Assembly (NCBI GenBank): GCA_025980325.1
Contig: JAICXQ010000012.1
Coordinates: forward strand, 1 to 48,589
Direction: 5' to 3'
DNA from: Frankiales bacterium
Lineage (GTDB): Bacteria; Actinomycetota; Actinomycetes; JAFAQI01
DNA: 48,589 bases
The notes under the pieces were generated by a model that saw nothing but the letters and a program-made list of their open reading frames with translations, was not told the origin of the DNA and ran no database searches. Within the stretch, counting starts at the first letter, position 1, and each line of letters opens with the position of its first letter. Shown one piece after another: positions 9,373 through 18,103 of the stretch. Position numbers and translations under genes: made by a program.

Positions 9373-10239
9373 GTGCCCAAGAACTCGAACCGTCGCGACG
9401 ATGTACGGCGGGCCAACAAGGACCGCCGCGCGCGCCTCGAGGAGATGCGCCGCAAGCAACGGTCGGCCGAGCGCCGCAAGAACATGATCACCTTCGGCGC
9501 GGCGATCATCGTCGCGCTCGCACTGGTCGGTACGGCGGTTGTTCTCGCCGTCAACAAGGCGCACGCCAACGACGCGAAGAAGAACCGGATCAAAAACCAG
9601 CTCAACGCCGAGAAGAAGGTCGGCCACCAGAGCAAGCCGACCGCCGCGGAGGCGAAGGACGGCTGCCTCGGCGTGCACACCGACCCGCTGTCGCCGGCCG
9701 CAAAGCACCTCACGGCTCCGATCGACTACACCCAAGGGACGTTCGGCGACACCGCCGGCGGCACCCCGCCGATCCCGCCCAGCGGCGGGCCGCACAACGC
9801 CGTGTCGCTGGGCGACTCGCAGCGATTCGCCCCGCTGTCGCAAAAGCCACGGCCGGAGCGCGCGGTGCACAACCTCGAGCACGGCTACATCGTGATCTGG
9901 TACGACTCGAAGCTGCCCGCTGCCGACGTCGCGCAACTGCAGGCGATGACCAGCGATCCGAGCATGAGCCGGCTGATGGTCGTCGGCTGGTGGCAGAGCG
10001 ACCTGCCGGCCGGCAAGCATGTCGTCATGACGTCGTGGGGCAAGACCGAACGGTGCTCCTCGATCGATCCGACGGTCGTGCAGAACTTCTACACCGTGCA
10101 CGTCAACGCGCCGCAAGCACCGGAGGCCGGCTTGCCGGCGATCCAAGGTGCCGACCAGCTTCCGCCCGGTCAGCTCCCGCAGGCGAGCCCGAGCGCGTCG
10201 CCGAGTGCGATGCCGAGCGCGAGCAGCACGAAGAAGTAG
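9373..10239 (+). CDS. DUF3105 membrane-anchored protein
   Basis: The function is unknown. The first 37 residues are very basic, a single membrane segment spans about residues 38-60, and the rest is probably outside the cell. The DUF3105 signatures PSGGPHNAV (near residue 136) and HNLEHGYIVIWY (near 173) are present. The C-terminus is a Pro/Ser/Ala-rich tail. Two cysteines (DGCLGVH and ERCSS) could form a disulfide. GTG at 9373 has AGGAG at 9361-9365, and TAGACT at 9329-9334 is a plausible -10 box. It stands alone between two reverse-strand genes. Confidence 0.9.
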   Translation: MPKNSNRRDDVRRANKDRRARLEEMRRKQRSAERRKNMITFGAAIIVALALVGTAVVLAVNKAHANDAKKNRIKNQLNAEKKVGHQSKPTAAEAKDGCLGVHTDPLSPAAKHLTAPIDYTQGTFGDTAGGTPPIPPSGGPHNAVSLGDSQRFAPLSQKPRPERAVHNLEHGYIVIWYDSKLPAADVAQLQAMTSDPSMSRLMVVGWWQSDLPAGKHVVMTSWGKTERCSSIDPTVVQNFYTVHVNAPQAPEAGLPAIQGADQLPPGQLPQASPSASPSAMPSASSTKK

Positions 10240-10270
10240 CAGCCCGTCGCGTACTTGTCGGTGATCGCTT

Positions 10271-11239
10271 CTAGACCGTCGCGCTGTCGGCGATCGCCGC
10301 GTCGGTGACGACGCGCCCGTCACCGACGACCGCGCCCGCACCGATCGCGGATCGGGTCACCACGGCACCCGCGCCGATCCGAACGCCGCGCTGCACCACC
10401 GATGCGGCGACCACGGCGCCGGCACCGACCACGACGCCCGCCCCGAGGGCCGTACCGCCGACGACCGACGCGCTCGGGTCCACCACCGCAGATGGATCGA
10501 CGGGAACCCCCGTGTACGCGGGTGACTCGACGACGCCGGTGACGATGTCGACGCTCGCTTGCACGTACGCCGCCGGCGTTCCGACGTCGAGCCAGTAGGA
10601 GTCGTCGACGACGCCGGTCACGACGGCGCCGGCCGCGAGCAACGACGGGAAGGTCTCGCGTTCGACCGACACGACGGCACCGGCCGGGATTGCGTCGATC
10701 ACCGCGCGATCGAGGACGTAGCAGCCGGCGTTGATCTGGTCCGAGACCGGCTCGGGCATCTTCTCGTGGAACGCCAGCACCCGACCGGCCTCGTCCGTGG
10801 GCACGCACCCGTACGCGCGCGGGTCCTCGACCGTGACCAGATGCAGTGTCGCGACCGCGCCGGTCGCGCGATGCCGCGCCACCTGGGCGGCGAGGTCGTG
10901 ACCGGAGAGCACGTCGCCGTTCTGGACGACGACCAGCTCGTCGCCCGGGTGCAACGCGGCGGCGGCGTTGCGGATCGCGCCGCCGGTGCCGAGTGGTTCG
11001 GCCTCGGTGACGTACGACAGCCGCAGGCCGAGATTCTGGCCGGCGCCGAAGTGCGCGGCGAACACCTCGGCCCGGTAGCTCGTGGCGAGGACGACGTGAT
11101 CGAAGCCGGCGGCGGCGAGCCGCGCGAGTTGATGGGTGACGAACGGAACGCCCGCGACCGGGAGCATCGGCTTCGGTGTCGTCAACGTCAGCGGGCGCAG
11201 CCGGGTGCCCTGTCCGCCGACGAGCAGGATCGCCTGCAC
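10271..11239 (-). CDS. manB: Sugar-1-phosphate nucleotidyltransferase (mannose-1-phosphate guanylyltransferase-like)
   Basis: The enzyme is predicted to make a nucleotide sugar, probably GDP-mannose, for glycan synthesis. The nucleotide-binding signature GGQGTRLRPLT is at residues 8-18 with PKPMLPV just after it, and a GDVLSG metal-site stretch lies near residue 109. The C-terminal 80 residues form hexapeptide-type repeats (VVGGTALGAGVVVGAG), a left-handed beta helix. Length, 322 residues, fits ManB/ManC-type proteins; the symbol follows mycobacterial Rv3264c by recalled synteny. The GTG start lies 10 bp after the GT4 gene stop, so the two form an operon. RmlA-like specificity cannot be excluded. 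Confidence 0.88.
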   Translation of the reverse strand: MQAILLVGGQGTRLRPLTLTTPKPMLPVAGVPFVTHQLARLAAAGFDHVVLATSYRAEVFAAHFGAGQNLGLRLSYVTEAEPLGTGGAIRNAAAALHPGDELVVVQNGDVLSGHDLAAQVARHRATGAVATLHLVTVEDPRAYGCVPTDEAGRVLAFHEKMPEPVSDQINAGCYVLDRAVIDAIPAGAVVSVERETFPSLLAAGAVVTGVVDDSYWLDVGTPAAYVQASVDIVTGVVESPAYTGVPVDPSAVVDPSASVVGGTALGAGVVVGAGAVVAASVVQRGVRIGAGAVVTRSAIGAGAVVGDGRVVTDAAIADSATV

Positions 11240-11249
11240 GTGCTGCGAA

Positions 11250-12377
11250 TCAGCCCTGTTGCGCGGCGCGCTGGTACGACGCGAGGTGCGCCTCGGCGCT
11301 CGCCGCCCAGGTGAACTCGTGCGCCCGGGCGAGCGCCGCCTCGCCGAGGCTCGCGCGCCGCGCGCCGTCGTCGAGCAGCGCGGTCAGCGCCGCCGCGATG
11401 TCCTCCGCGCCCGGCTCGGTGTAGGCGACCGCGTCGCCGCCGACCTCGGGCAGCGAGAGCCGGTGGGTCGTGAGCACCGCGGCGCCGCAGGCCATCGCCT
11501 CCAGCACCGGCAGCCCGAAACCCTCGCCGTGACTGGGAAACGCGACCACGGTCGCGCCGCCGAGATAGCCGGGCAGGTCGGCGAAGCGCAGGTAGCCAGG
11601 CCGCACGACCCGCAGGTGCGAGGGCACCTCGGCGATCGCGGCGTCGACCTCGTCGTCCCACCCGCTGCCGCCGGCCAGCACCAGCGCCGGCGGGTCGTCG
11701 CGCCAATGCACCGCCTGCACCCAGCCGCGGATGAGGTTGGGCACGTTCTTGCGCGGTTCGAGGACACCGAGGAACGCGAGGTACGCGCCGCGCAGGCCAA
11801 GGCGGGCGGCGACCCGCGCCTTCTCCGCGTCGGTCGGCACGTGGAACACGTCGGGATCGACGCCGTGATACGCCACGTCGACCGAGGTCGGATCGGCGTC
11901 GAGCACCCGGACCAGCTCGTCGCGGGTCGCCTTGCTCGGCACGATCACCCGGGTCGCGCGGCGCAGCGCCGTACGGGTCGCGGACCGGAAGAACGTGCCC
12001 TTGACCGCGGTGTGCTGCTCGGGCTGGGTGAAGAACGTGACGTCGTGGATCGTCACCACGACCGGCCGGCCGACCCGCAGCGGCATCGTGTAGTGCGGCG
12101 AGTGCACGACCTCCGCCGCGAGCTGCTGCGCGACCAACGGCAGGCCGGTCTGCTCCCAGGCCAGCCGGGCCGGACGGTGCGCGATCGCGGCCGGTCCGGC
12201 GACGACCTCGACGAGGTCGGACATCCGGCTGTACCGCTCGGCGTCGGCGCGCTGGCATACGACGGCGAGGTCGGCGCCCGCCCGGGCGAGCGCCGGGATA
12301 AGGCCGTCGACGTAACGTCCGACGCCGCCTCGGTCGGCGGGCACAGCCGTCGCGTCGACGAGCACACGGGGGGCCAC
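11250..12377 (-). CDS. GT4 glycosyltransferase
   Basis: This is a retaining glycosyltransferase of the GT-B fold, probably using the nucleotide sugar made by the gene 10 bp downstream. The N-terminal acceptor domain begins VLVDATAVPADRGGVGRYV with a glycine-rich loop. The C-terminal donor domain has LGVLEPRKN near residue 203 and the EX7E signature in HGEGFGLPVLEAM near 283. Length is 375 residues, normal for the family. GTG at 12377 is preceded by GGGAGGGAG. The acceptor may be a lipid-linked or cell-wall polysaccharide, since the next genes upstream encode secreted wall proteins. Confidence 0.92.
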   Translation of the reverse strand: MAPRVLVDATAVPADRGGVGRYVDGLIPALARAGADLAVVCQRADAERYSRMSDLVEVVAGPAAIAHRPARLAWEQTGLPLVAQQLAAEVVHSPHYTMPLRVGRPVVVTIHDVTFFTQPEQHTAVKGTFFRSATRTALRRATRVIVPSKATRDELVRVLDADPTSVDVAYHGVDPDVFHVPTDAEKARVAARLGLRGAYLAFLGVLEPRKNVPNLIRGWVQAVHWRDDPPALVLAGGSGWDDEVDAAIAEVPSHLRVVRPGYLRFADLPGYLGGATVVAFPSHGEGFGLPVLEAMACGAAVLTTHRLSLPEVGGDAVAYTEPGAEDIAAALTALLDDGARRASLGEAALARAHEFTWAASAEAHLASYQRAAQQG

Positions 12378-12450
12378 GGTGCGGCTCCCTCCCGGTCTGG
12401 GTCGATCTGGTCTCGTCTGTCGGCTACGAGCCTACGCCCGTAATCCGCGC

Positions 12451-13884
12451 TCAGCCCGACGACCACCCGACGACATCGACGACAAGATGCAGCGACGTGG
12501 ACGCGCCGTTGTGGACGGAGACTTTCGCGCCACTGCCGAGCGGTACCAGGACCGTCGAGCCGACCGGCGTCGAGCCGCGCAACGCGAGGTTGTCGGTTGC
12601 CGGCATCGTCGTCCCGGCCGGCCACGCGACGACGTAGCCGCCCGCCGGTCCGCTCGCCGTCAGCCCGAACAGCACGCTGTGCGCCGTCGTCGGCACCCCG
12701 GCCGAGGCGGGCACGGTCAGCGTCGCCGTCGCGCCGGCCGCGACCGTCACCGAGGCGAGCCGGCGCGGCGGGTTGACCAATGTCGTCGCGCCGCTCGCCG
12801 GCGCGGCGCTGGCCGAGGTGAACCAGCCCAGCAGGTCGACCGCGACCGCGTTGGTGGCGTACGGCGACACGGTCACCGATCCGCTCGAGTCGAGCGGCAG
12901 GACGGTCGTCACGGTGCGCGAGCCGCCCGAGGAGTAGAGGTCCCAGACGCGCGGCCGCGCCGAGGCCGACGGCCATGCCGCCAGCGAGGTGCGGGTCGGC
13001 GCGCCGAAGACGGTCAGTTGCAGGACGGCGGCGGTCGCGCCGGAGGGTACGCCGCCGTGCCCGACGACCGCGAACTTCGCCGTCGCCTTCGCCGCGATCG
13101 TCGTGCCGTTGCGGCCGCCGTACAGCCGGAACGCCTTGACCGAGGTCAGCGTGCCGCCGGCGGTCGAGTCCAAGGCGTAATAGCCCTCGACGATGACGAT
13201 CAGCCGGGTCGTGCCGGCCGCGTTGACCACGTCGACCATGCCGCTGGTGCCGACGTCGACGTACACCGTGGTGTTGACCTGCTGGCCGCTGGCCCATGCC
13301 AACTGCGGTGTCGGCGGCTTCTTGCCGCCGTGCGGCCACACGGTGACGTTGCTCGCGGCGGTCGGCGCGACGCTGACGACGTCGAGGGCGACCGCGTTCA
13401 CGCCGCTGCTCGGCACGCCGCCCTTTCCGGTCACCTGCACCGATCGGGTGACGCCGGCGCCGATGCCGGTGCTGCCGGTGTCGAGGATCGCGGCGTGCGG
13501 CAGCGGGTGGAACAGCAGCCGCGCCGACGGCGTCGCCATCGCGGTCGCGGCCGGACCGGCGCCGGCCGAGTTGTGCGCGACGATCGAGAACGTGTAGTTG
13601 GTGTCGTCGGTCAAGCCGGTGACGACCGCGCTGCGGGTGCCGCCGCTGACGGTCACCGTCGGGATGGCCGGGCTGGCGGTGATCGTGTAACCGGTGATCC
13701 CACCGCCGCCGTCGCTCGACGGTGCGGCCCACCGCAGCGTCGCCTGCGCGTCGGCCGGAGTCGCAGTGAAGTTCTGCGGCGCGGTCGGCTTCGTGACGAC
13801 GACGGTGAACCACTCGCTCATCAGACCGAGCGCCGAGCGGAACGACGTTCCCGAGACGTTGACCGAGCCGCGGGTGCCGGTCAC
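12451..13884 (-). CDS. C-terminal part of the SpoIID gene after an in-frame TAG: FN3 and surface repeat domains
   Basis: This stretch is in the same reading frame as the SpoIID gene and follows its stop after nine codons. The sequence just after the stop (WGGRILGLTVTG, then FRSALGL) is the conserved end of the SpoIID domain, so this was, or is, one protein of about 896 residues. Residues 30-120 from the GTG at 13884 form a fibronectin type III domain. The rest is a repeat array found in actinobacterial secreted proteins (ILDTGSTGIGAG, VTGKGGVPSSGVNAVALDV and similar units, two or three times). By itself it has no signal peptide and no good ribosome binding site, so independent translation is doubtful. 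Confidence 0.6.
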   Translation of the reverse strand: MTGTRGSVNVSGTSFRSALGLMSEWFTVVVTKPTAPQNFTATPADAQATLRWAAPSSDGGGGITGYTITASPAIPTVTVSGGTRSAVVTGLTDDTNYTFSIVAHNSAGAGPAATAMATPSARLLFHPLPHAAILDTGSTGIGAGVTRSVQVTGKGGVPSSGVNAVALDVVSVAPTAASNVTVWPHGGKKPPTPQLAWASGQQVNTTVYVDVGTSGMVDVVNAAGTTRLIVIVEGYYALDSTAGGTLTSVKAFRLYGGRNGTTIAAKATAKFAVVGHGGVPSGATAAVLQLTVFGAPTRTSLAAWPSASARPRVWDLYSSGGSRTVTTVLPLDSSGSVTVSPYATNAVAVDLLGWFTSASAAPASGATTLVNPPRRLASVTVAAGATATLTVPASAGVPTTAHSVLFGLTASGPAGGYVVAWPAGTTMPATDNLALRGSTPVGSTVLVPLGSGAKVSVHNGASTSLHLVVDVVGWSSG

Positions 13885-13911
13885 GGTGAGCCCGAGGATC
13901 CGGCCGCCCCA

Positions 13912-15141
13912 CTACTCGCCGACGGTGTGCCCGTTCTGGTCGACGCCGGTCAGCCGCTCCCGCGAGGTGACGGTCAACGACTGGAAGGTGCCGATCGCCG
14001 GGTACGCCGCCTGAAGCTGGCTCGCGGTGATGGTGTCGGTCCAGCTGTGGCTGCTCCAGCTCTCGGTCGGCTTGCCGTCCCACGCGTCCGGGCGCGACGG
14101 CAGGTACGACTGACCGCCGCTGAGCTCGAAGCCGCCGTTGGAAGCCGAGTACTGCGCGAAGATCGCGTGGCCCGACGAGTCGACCATGATCTGGGCCGCC
14201 GTCGCGTCGACCGCGGCGTCGCTCGCCGACGTCTTCACCCCGGTGGTCGTCGTCCACGGACAGTCGCTCGCGGCGGTCTGCTCCGCGCTGTAGCCGCCGA
14301 ACGCCTGGTCGAAGGTGTTGTCGATGATGGTCGCAAGACTGTTGCGGGGATTGGCGAGTCGCCACGAGGCATAGCTGCGGGCGGCGACCGCTTGCGCCTC
14401 CAGCCCGTCGAGCCGCTTCGTGCCGCCGACGGTCGGGGTCCACGAGCACGGCATCTCCGACGGCACCACGCCGTACAGGTAGTGCTCGAGGTTGGTGATG
14501 TTGACCGTCATCCCGGTGGTGCCGCTGACCTTGTCGAACTGGATCGAGTCGCGGTAGTTGACCCGCGTGCCGCTCGGGCGCACCAACGTGACGACGCGGG
14601 CGCGGTCGCCGAACCGCACCCAGCCGGTCCATGCCGACGAGGTGCCGCCGGCCGGCGCGGCGACGTTCGCCCAGCCGGCCGAGGTGTGGCCCTGCAGCCG
14701 GAAGGTTCCGTCCGACGCGAGCGCGCCGCGCCACAGGTCGTAGGTCCGCTTGCTCGCGTCGACCGTCGGCAGGACGAGGCTGTGGCTCGCGTGATCGGAC
14801 GCGGTGAGATTCGTCGCCGGGCGCACCGTCGCGGGCCCGGAACCGACGGCGCTCAACTGCACCGTGATCGTCGAGCTCTTCTTCGCGAGCGCCGGTGAGT
14901 TGTAGTACCACGCGACGATCTGTTGCCAGGTCTTGCCGGACTCGGCCCCGCCGTACGCGCCCCACTGCGACAGGCCGTGGCCGTGGCCGAAGCCGTGACC
15001 GGCGATGTGCAGGACGCCGTCGGACGGGCGGTAGTAGGTCTCGGCCGCGGCCGCCGGCGGCGCCATCGCGACGAGTGCCGTCAGCATCGCGGCCGTCGTA
15101 GCGGTCGCCGCGACGGCGCTCGTCCAACGTCGAGGCCGCAT
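13912..15141 (-). CDS. SpoIID/LytB domain protein, secreted, ended by an in-frame amber codon
   Basis: SpoIID-type proteins are peptidoglycan lytic transglycosylases acting on stripped glycan strands. Residues 1-34 form a signal peptide ending PPAAAAE. Next come HGFGHGHGLSQWGAYGGA (the usual N-terminal SpoIID signature) and VVPSEMPCSW with GLEAQAVAARSYA, the core motif. The stop TAG at 13914-13912 lies between GE and WGGR, in the middle of the terminal SpoIID strand, so the domain lacks its last 25 or so residues unless read through. ATG at 15141 follows the amidase stop by 29 bp, suggesting co-transcription. The domain is certain; whether it is functional is not. Confidence 0.85.
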   Translation of the reverse strand: MRPRRWTSAVAATATTAAMLTALVAMAPPAAAAETYYRPSDGVLHIAGHGFGHGHGLSQWGAYGGAESGKTWQQIVAWYYNSPALAKKSSTITVQLSAVGSGPATVRPATNLTASDHASHSLVLPTVDASKRTYDLWRGALASDGTFRLQGHTSAGWANVAAPAGGTSSAWTGWVRFGDRARVVTLVRPSGTRVNYRDSIQFDKVSGTTGMTVNITNLEHYLYGVVPSEMPCSWTPTVGGTKRLDGLEAQAVAARSYASWRLANPRNSLATIIDNTFDQAFGGYSAEQTAASDCPWTTTTGVKTSASDAAVDATAAQIMVDSSGHAIFAQYSASNGGFELSGGQSYLPSRPDAWDGKPTESWSSHSWTDTITASQLQAAYPAIGTFQSLTVTSRERLTGVDQNGHTVGE

Positions 15142-15170
15142 CAGCTCACGGTAACCGCGCGCCTGCCGGA

Positions 15171-17930
15171 TCACTGGGCCGACACGAACGACAAGCGGGA
15201 CGAATGATTGTTCGACACGCACCAGAAGTAGCTGGTGCTGCCGACGCGGTGGGCGAGCGCCCAGCGGCCGGTCGAGTTGATCGTGACCGTGCCGATCAGC
15301 GTGTTCGTCGTCGAGCCCTGCAATCGTTGGTACACCGAGACTTTCAGCCCCGGCACGCCGGTTCCGGTCAGGGTGACGAGGGTGCCGCGCGTGACCGACG
15401 TCGGCGCCTGCAGGGTGGGCGTGACGACCACCTGCTTCGCCGCCGTCGTCCCGCTCGGCGTCTGCACCACCCACACGGTGTCGCGCCGCAACACCAGCGA
15501 GATCGAGAACGCGCCGGTGCCCGCGGCGGCCGTCGCGGTCGCGGTCCAGACGTACGTCGTCGCGCCGACCGCGTGGGTGTAGAGCTTCACCCGGTCACCC
15601 GGCACGGCCTTGCCGGTGTAGACGACCGCGTGGTTGTAGTAGCCGGTGGCCGGTGCGGTCGCGGTCGGCGCGAACGTCGGCAGCACGGTCGTCGTACCGG
15701 TCGCGTCCGCGCCGTAGCCCGTCGACACCCGCCACGGCAACGGCGTCGACGTCGTCACCTTCGGCAACGTGATCCGCGCGGCGTACGCGCCGGTCGTCGC
15801 CGCGGTCACGGTCGCCACCACCGAGTACGCCGACGCGCCGGGCGCTTTGGTGAGCACTTGCACGGCGACCGGCGCGTGGCCGGCGTTGCCGCTGATCGTG
15901 ACGGTGCGTGCGGCGTAACCGGACGACGGCACCGACGCGGTCGGCGGGTCGACCGGATAGACCGTCAGCGGGGTCGACGAAAGGCCACGGCCGTCGGTGA
16001 CGGCGAGTGTCGTCGCGGTCGACGGCCTAAGTAGGGCCGACCACGAGCCGTCCGCCGCGACAGCGGCCGGCAGGCTGGTAGCAGTCGTTCCGTTGAGCGG
16101 CGTCGCGGTGACCGTGACCGCGGCGCCGGCCGAGGGCAAGGCGGTGCCGGTGAGGTCGAGAGCCGAGCCGTGGTCGACGAACAGCGTGTTGTTCTTCGGG
16201 ACCGGCGCGATCACCAGCGGCGCGACCTTGGTGCTGCGCACCGGTGTGCTGTAACCGTCGGCCGACACCGACCAGGTGTAGTCCGCGTCGGCGGTGAACG
16301 CCGTGCTCCACGTCGGCGCGGTGGTCTGGAGCGTCTGTGCCGGCAACGCCGTGCCGGCGCGGGTCAGCGAGACGGTGACGTCGGTGCCGGTCGGTGCCGT
16401 GCCGGTCAGCGTGACCTGCTGGCCGTACCCCGCCTGCGCCGGGCCGTTGACTGTCACCGGCGGTGTCACGGTGACCTTGGCCGAGTACGGCACGGCGGTG
16501 CTCGCCGACGCCGTGCTCGACAACGAGACCGTGTACGTGCCGGGCGGGACCGGCACGCCGAGATCGTCGGTGCCGTCCCACGTGCCGGCGACGGGCGCGC
16601 TCGGCGTCGCGGTGCCGGTGATGCTGCGGACGACCGAGCCGAGCGGGCTGACGACGGTGAGCTTCCACGCCTGTGTCGTGAGCACGCCGGAATGCACCGC
16701 GACGGTCTGGCCGGAGCTCATCCGGATCGACGTCGGGCTGATCGTCGGCGCGACGAGGCCGGCGCCGATGAGCGATCGCACCGCGGTCCGGAACGCCGGC
16801 AACTTCGCATACGCCGCACTGCCGGGGCATGTCGTCAGGTCCGCGTCGCGGTGACCCGAGATCACCTTGAACGTGACCGTCGAGCCGGCGGCGTACCTCG
16901 ATCCGCTGAACGAGCCGGCGTACATCGTGGTGGTCGCGGCCGGGTCGCGGTAGTACGCGCCGAGCCGCCAGGCGAACAGCTTCTCGGCCGCGCCGAGCAT
17001 CGCACTCGGCGGCGCCGTCGTGGTGAAGTCGCCGATCAGCGAGACGCCGAAGGAGTCGGTGTTGAAACCGCCGGTGTGCGCGCCGATCACCGGTTTCGTG
17101 ATGCCGCCGTACCGGCCTTCCCAGATCCGGCCGAAGCGGTCGACGAGGAAGTTGTAGCCGATGTCGCACCAGCCGTTCGACTCGACGTGGTAGGCGTAGA
17201 TCGACCGGATGATCGAGGGCACCGAACTGCTCGTGTACCCGTTCGTGCCGTCGGTGTGATGCAGGAAGCCCATCTTGATGGTCGAGCCGTAGTCGGGCGT
17301 GCCGCAGCCGGAGTTGTAGGTACGCAGCCGCTCGTCGGCGCCCCACTGCGCGCGGGTGTAGATCGTCGGTTGGGACTGCGCCGCCGCGGCCATCGACATC
17401 GCGCCGGCCGGATGTGCCGCTGCGTCGGCGGGGCTGGTGCCGCCGTCGACGAGGACGACGTCGAGTCCGGCCGGAGCAGTCGCGTCGGTCTTCGTCGACA
17501 CGACCCGCGCTTCGACGCCGTCGGCCGATCCGACCCACAGCGGTTCGGTCGCGGTGACGTGGCGGGCGGCGGCGGCGCGCGCGTCGCGGCTGCCGTCGTC
17601 GGGCCCTCCGTCGGGCAGCGTCAACGCGGTCCAGCCCGACCACGTGCCGTGGTCGCGGACCCGCAGTTGCACCTGCGCGCCGGGGCGCAGCGTTCCGGTG
17701 CGCCAGGTCGCGCCGACCAGGCCGAACTTCCGCGTGCTTCGCTCGCCGGTGTCCGCCACGACGCCCCGAGTGGCCGGCAGCGCGCGGACCGGGATCGTGG
17801 TCGTGGCCGGTGCGACCGGGCGTGCGGCGACGGCCGGCGTACCGACGACCGGTACGCCGACGACGACGGCCGTTGCGGCGAGGACGAGCCCGGCAACGGT
17901 CGGCACCGAGGCGGCGGACAGGCGGTGCAC
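15171..17930 (-). CDS. Secreted PGRP-type N-acetylmuramoyl-L-alanine amidase with Ig-like tail
   Basis: The enzyme is predicted to cleave the bond between muramic acid and the stem peptide of peptidoglycan outside the cell. Residues 1-35 form a signal peptide. A beta-rich N-terminal domain precedes the PGRP/amidase_2 domain at about residues 185-390. The expected zinc ligands are in GFLHHTDG and GHRDADLTTCPG, with HTGGFNTDSFGVSLIG between them. A FlgD-like stretch (GTWDGTDDLGVPVPPGTYTV) and several Ig-like or bacterial-surface repeats follow to residue 919. GTG at 17930 has GGAG upstream. It is the first gene of a likely amidase-SpoIID wall-remodelling pair. Confidence 0.93.
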   Translation of the reverse strand: MHRLSAASVPTVAGLVLAATAVVVGVPVVGTPAVAARPVAPATTTIPVRALPATRGVVADTGERSTRKFGLVGATWRTGTLRPGAQVQLRVRDHGTWSGWTALTLPDGGPDDGSRDARAAAARHVTATEPLWVGSADGVEARVVSTKTDATAPAGLDVVLVDGGTSPADAAAHPAGAMSMAAAAQSQPTIYTRAQWGADERLRTYNSGCGTPDYGSTIKMGFLHHTDGTNGYTSSSVPSIIRSIYAYHVESNGWCDIGYNFLVDRFGRIWEGRYGGITKPVIGAHTGGFNTDSFGVSLIGDFTTTAPPSAMLGAAEKLFAWRLGAYYRDPAATTTMYAGSFSGSRYAAGSTVTFKVISGHRDADLTTCPGSAAYAKLPAFRTAVRSLIGAGLVAPTISPTSIRMSSGQTVAVHSGVLTTQAWKLTVVSPLGSVVRSITGTATPSAPVAGTWDGTDDLGVPVPPGTYTVSLSSTASASTAVPYSAKVTVTPPVTVNGPAQAGYGQQVTLTGTAPTGTDVTVSLTRAGTALPAQTLQTTAPTWSTAFTADADYTWSVSADGYSTPVRSTKVAPLVIAPVPKNNTLFVDHGSALDLTGTALPSAGAAVTVTATPLNGTTATSLPAAVAADGSWSALLRPSTATTLAVTDGRGLSSTPLTVYPVDPPTASVPSSGYAARTVTISGNAGHAPVAVQVLTKAPGASAYSVVATVTAATTGAYAARITLPKVTTSTPLPWRVSTGYGADATGTTTVLPTFAPTATAPATGYYNHAVVYTGKAVPGDRVKLYTHAVGATTYVWTATATAAAGTGAFSISLVLRRDTVWVVQTPSGTTAAKQVVVTPTLQAPTSVTRGTLVTLTGTGVPGLKVSVYQRLQGSTTNTLIGTVTINSTGRWALAHRVGSTSYFWCVSNNHSSRLSFVSAQ

Positions 17931-17984
17931 GAGGTGGCTCCAACGGCGGTGGCGGCGGCGGTTCGGTACTAGTGCAATCGGCTC

Positions 17985-17990
17985 TACCCT
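17985..17990 (+). promoter_or_regulatory. Predicted -10 box of the TIGR03089 gene
   Basis: TACCCT fits TANNNT and would start a leader of about 105 nt before the GTG at 18104, enough to contain the structured element at 18017-18071. TTCGGT at 17962-17967 is a weak -35 match with 17 bp spacing. Confidence 0.35.
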
Positions 17991-18016
17991 GCCGTCACTT
18001 CAGTCACATGGCTATC

Positions 18017-18071
18017 GCGGGGGGCAAACTCACAGGAACCGGCGCTTCGGGTGAGGCCGGCCTTCCCCCGC
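18017..18071 (+). ncRNA. Candidate pseudoknotted leader RNA
   Basis: A 7-bp stem (18017-18023 with 18065-18071) encloses a hairpin formed by CCGGC 18039-18043 and GCCGG 18056-18060, extended by AGG 18034-18036 with CCT 18061-18063. The hairpin loop ends in GTGAG 18051-18055, which is complementary to CTCAC 18029-18033 on the 5' side, so a pseudoknot can form. It ends 32 nt before the TIGR03089 start. The complementary strand, upstream of the amidase, could also fold. I do not recognise it as a known riboswitch class. Confidence 0.35.
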
Positions 18072-18103
18072 CGCTACATCAGCGAGCGCGAGACGATGGT
18101 GGC

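Noticed and set aside
13912-13914. TAG as pyrrolysine codon
   Set aside because: No pyrrolysine genes are seen, and TAG is used as an ordinary stop by several genes here (TIGR03089, scoB, rbpA).
12053-15127. 1024-codon reverse-strand open frame through the SpoIID region
   Set aside because: It runs in another frame of the GT4 and SpoIID genes and gives an arginine-rich product without domains; the recognised proteins are in a different frame.
17931-18103. c-di-AMP (ydaO-type) riboswitch before the amidase
   Set aside because: Such riboswitches often precede actinobacterial wall hydrolases, but the conserved blocks I remember are not found on either strand.
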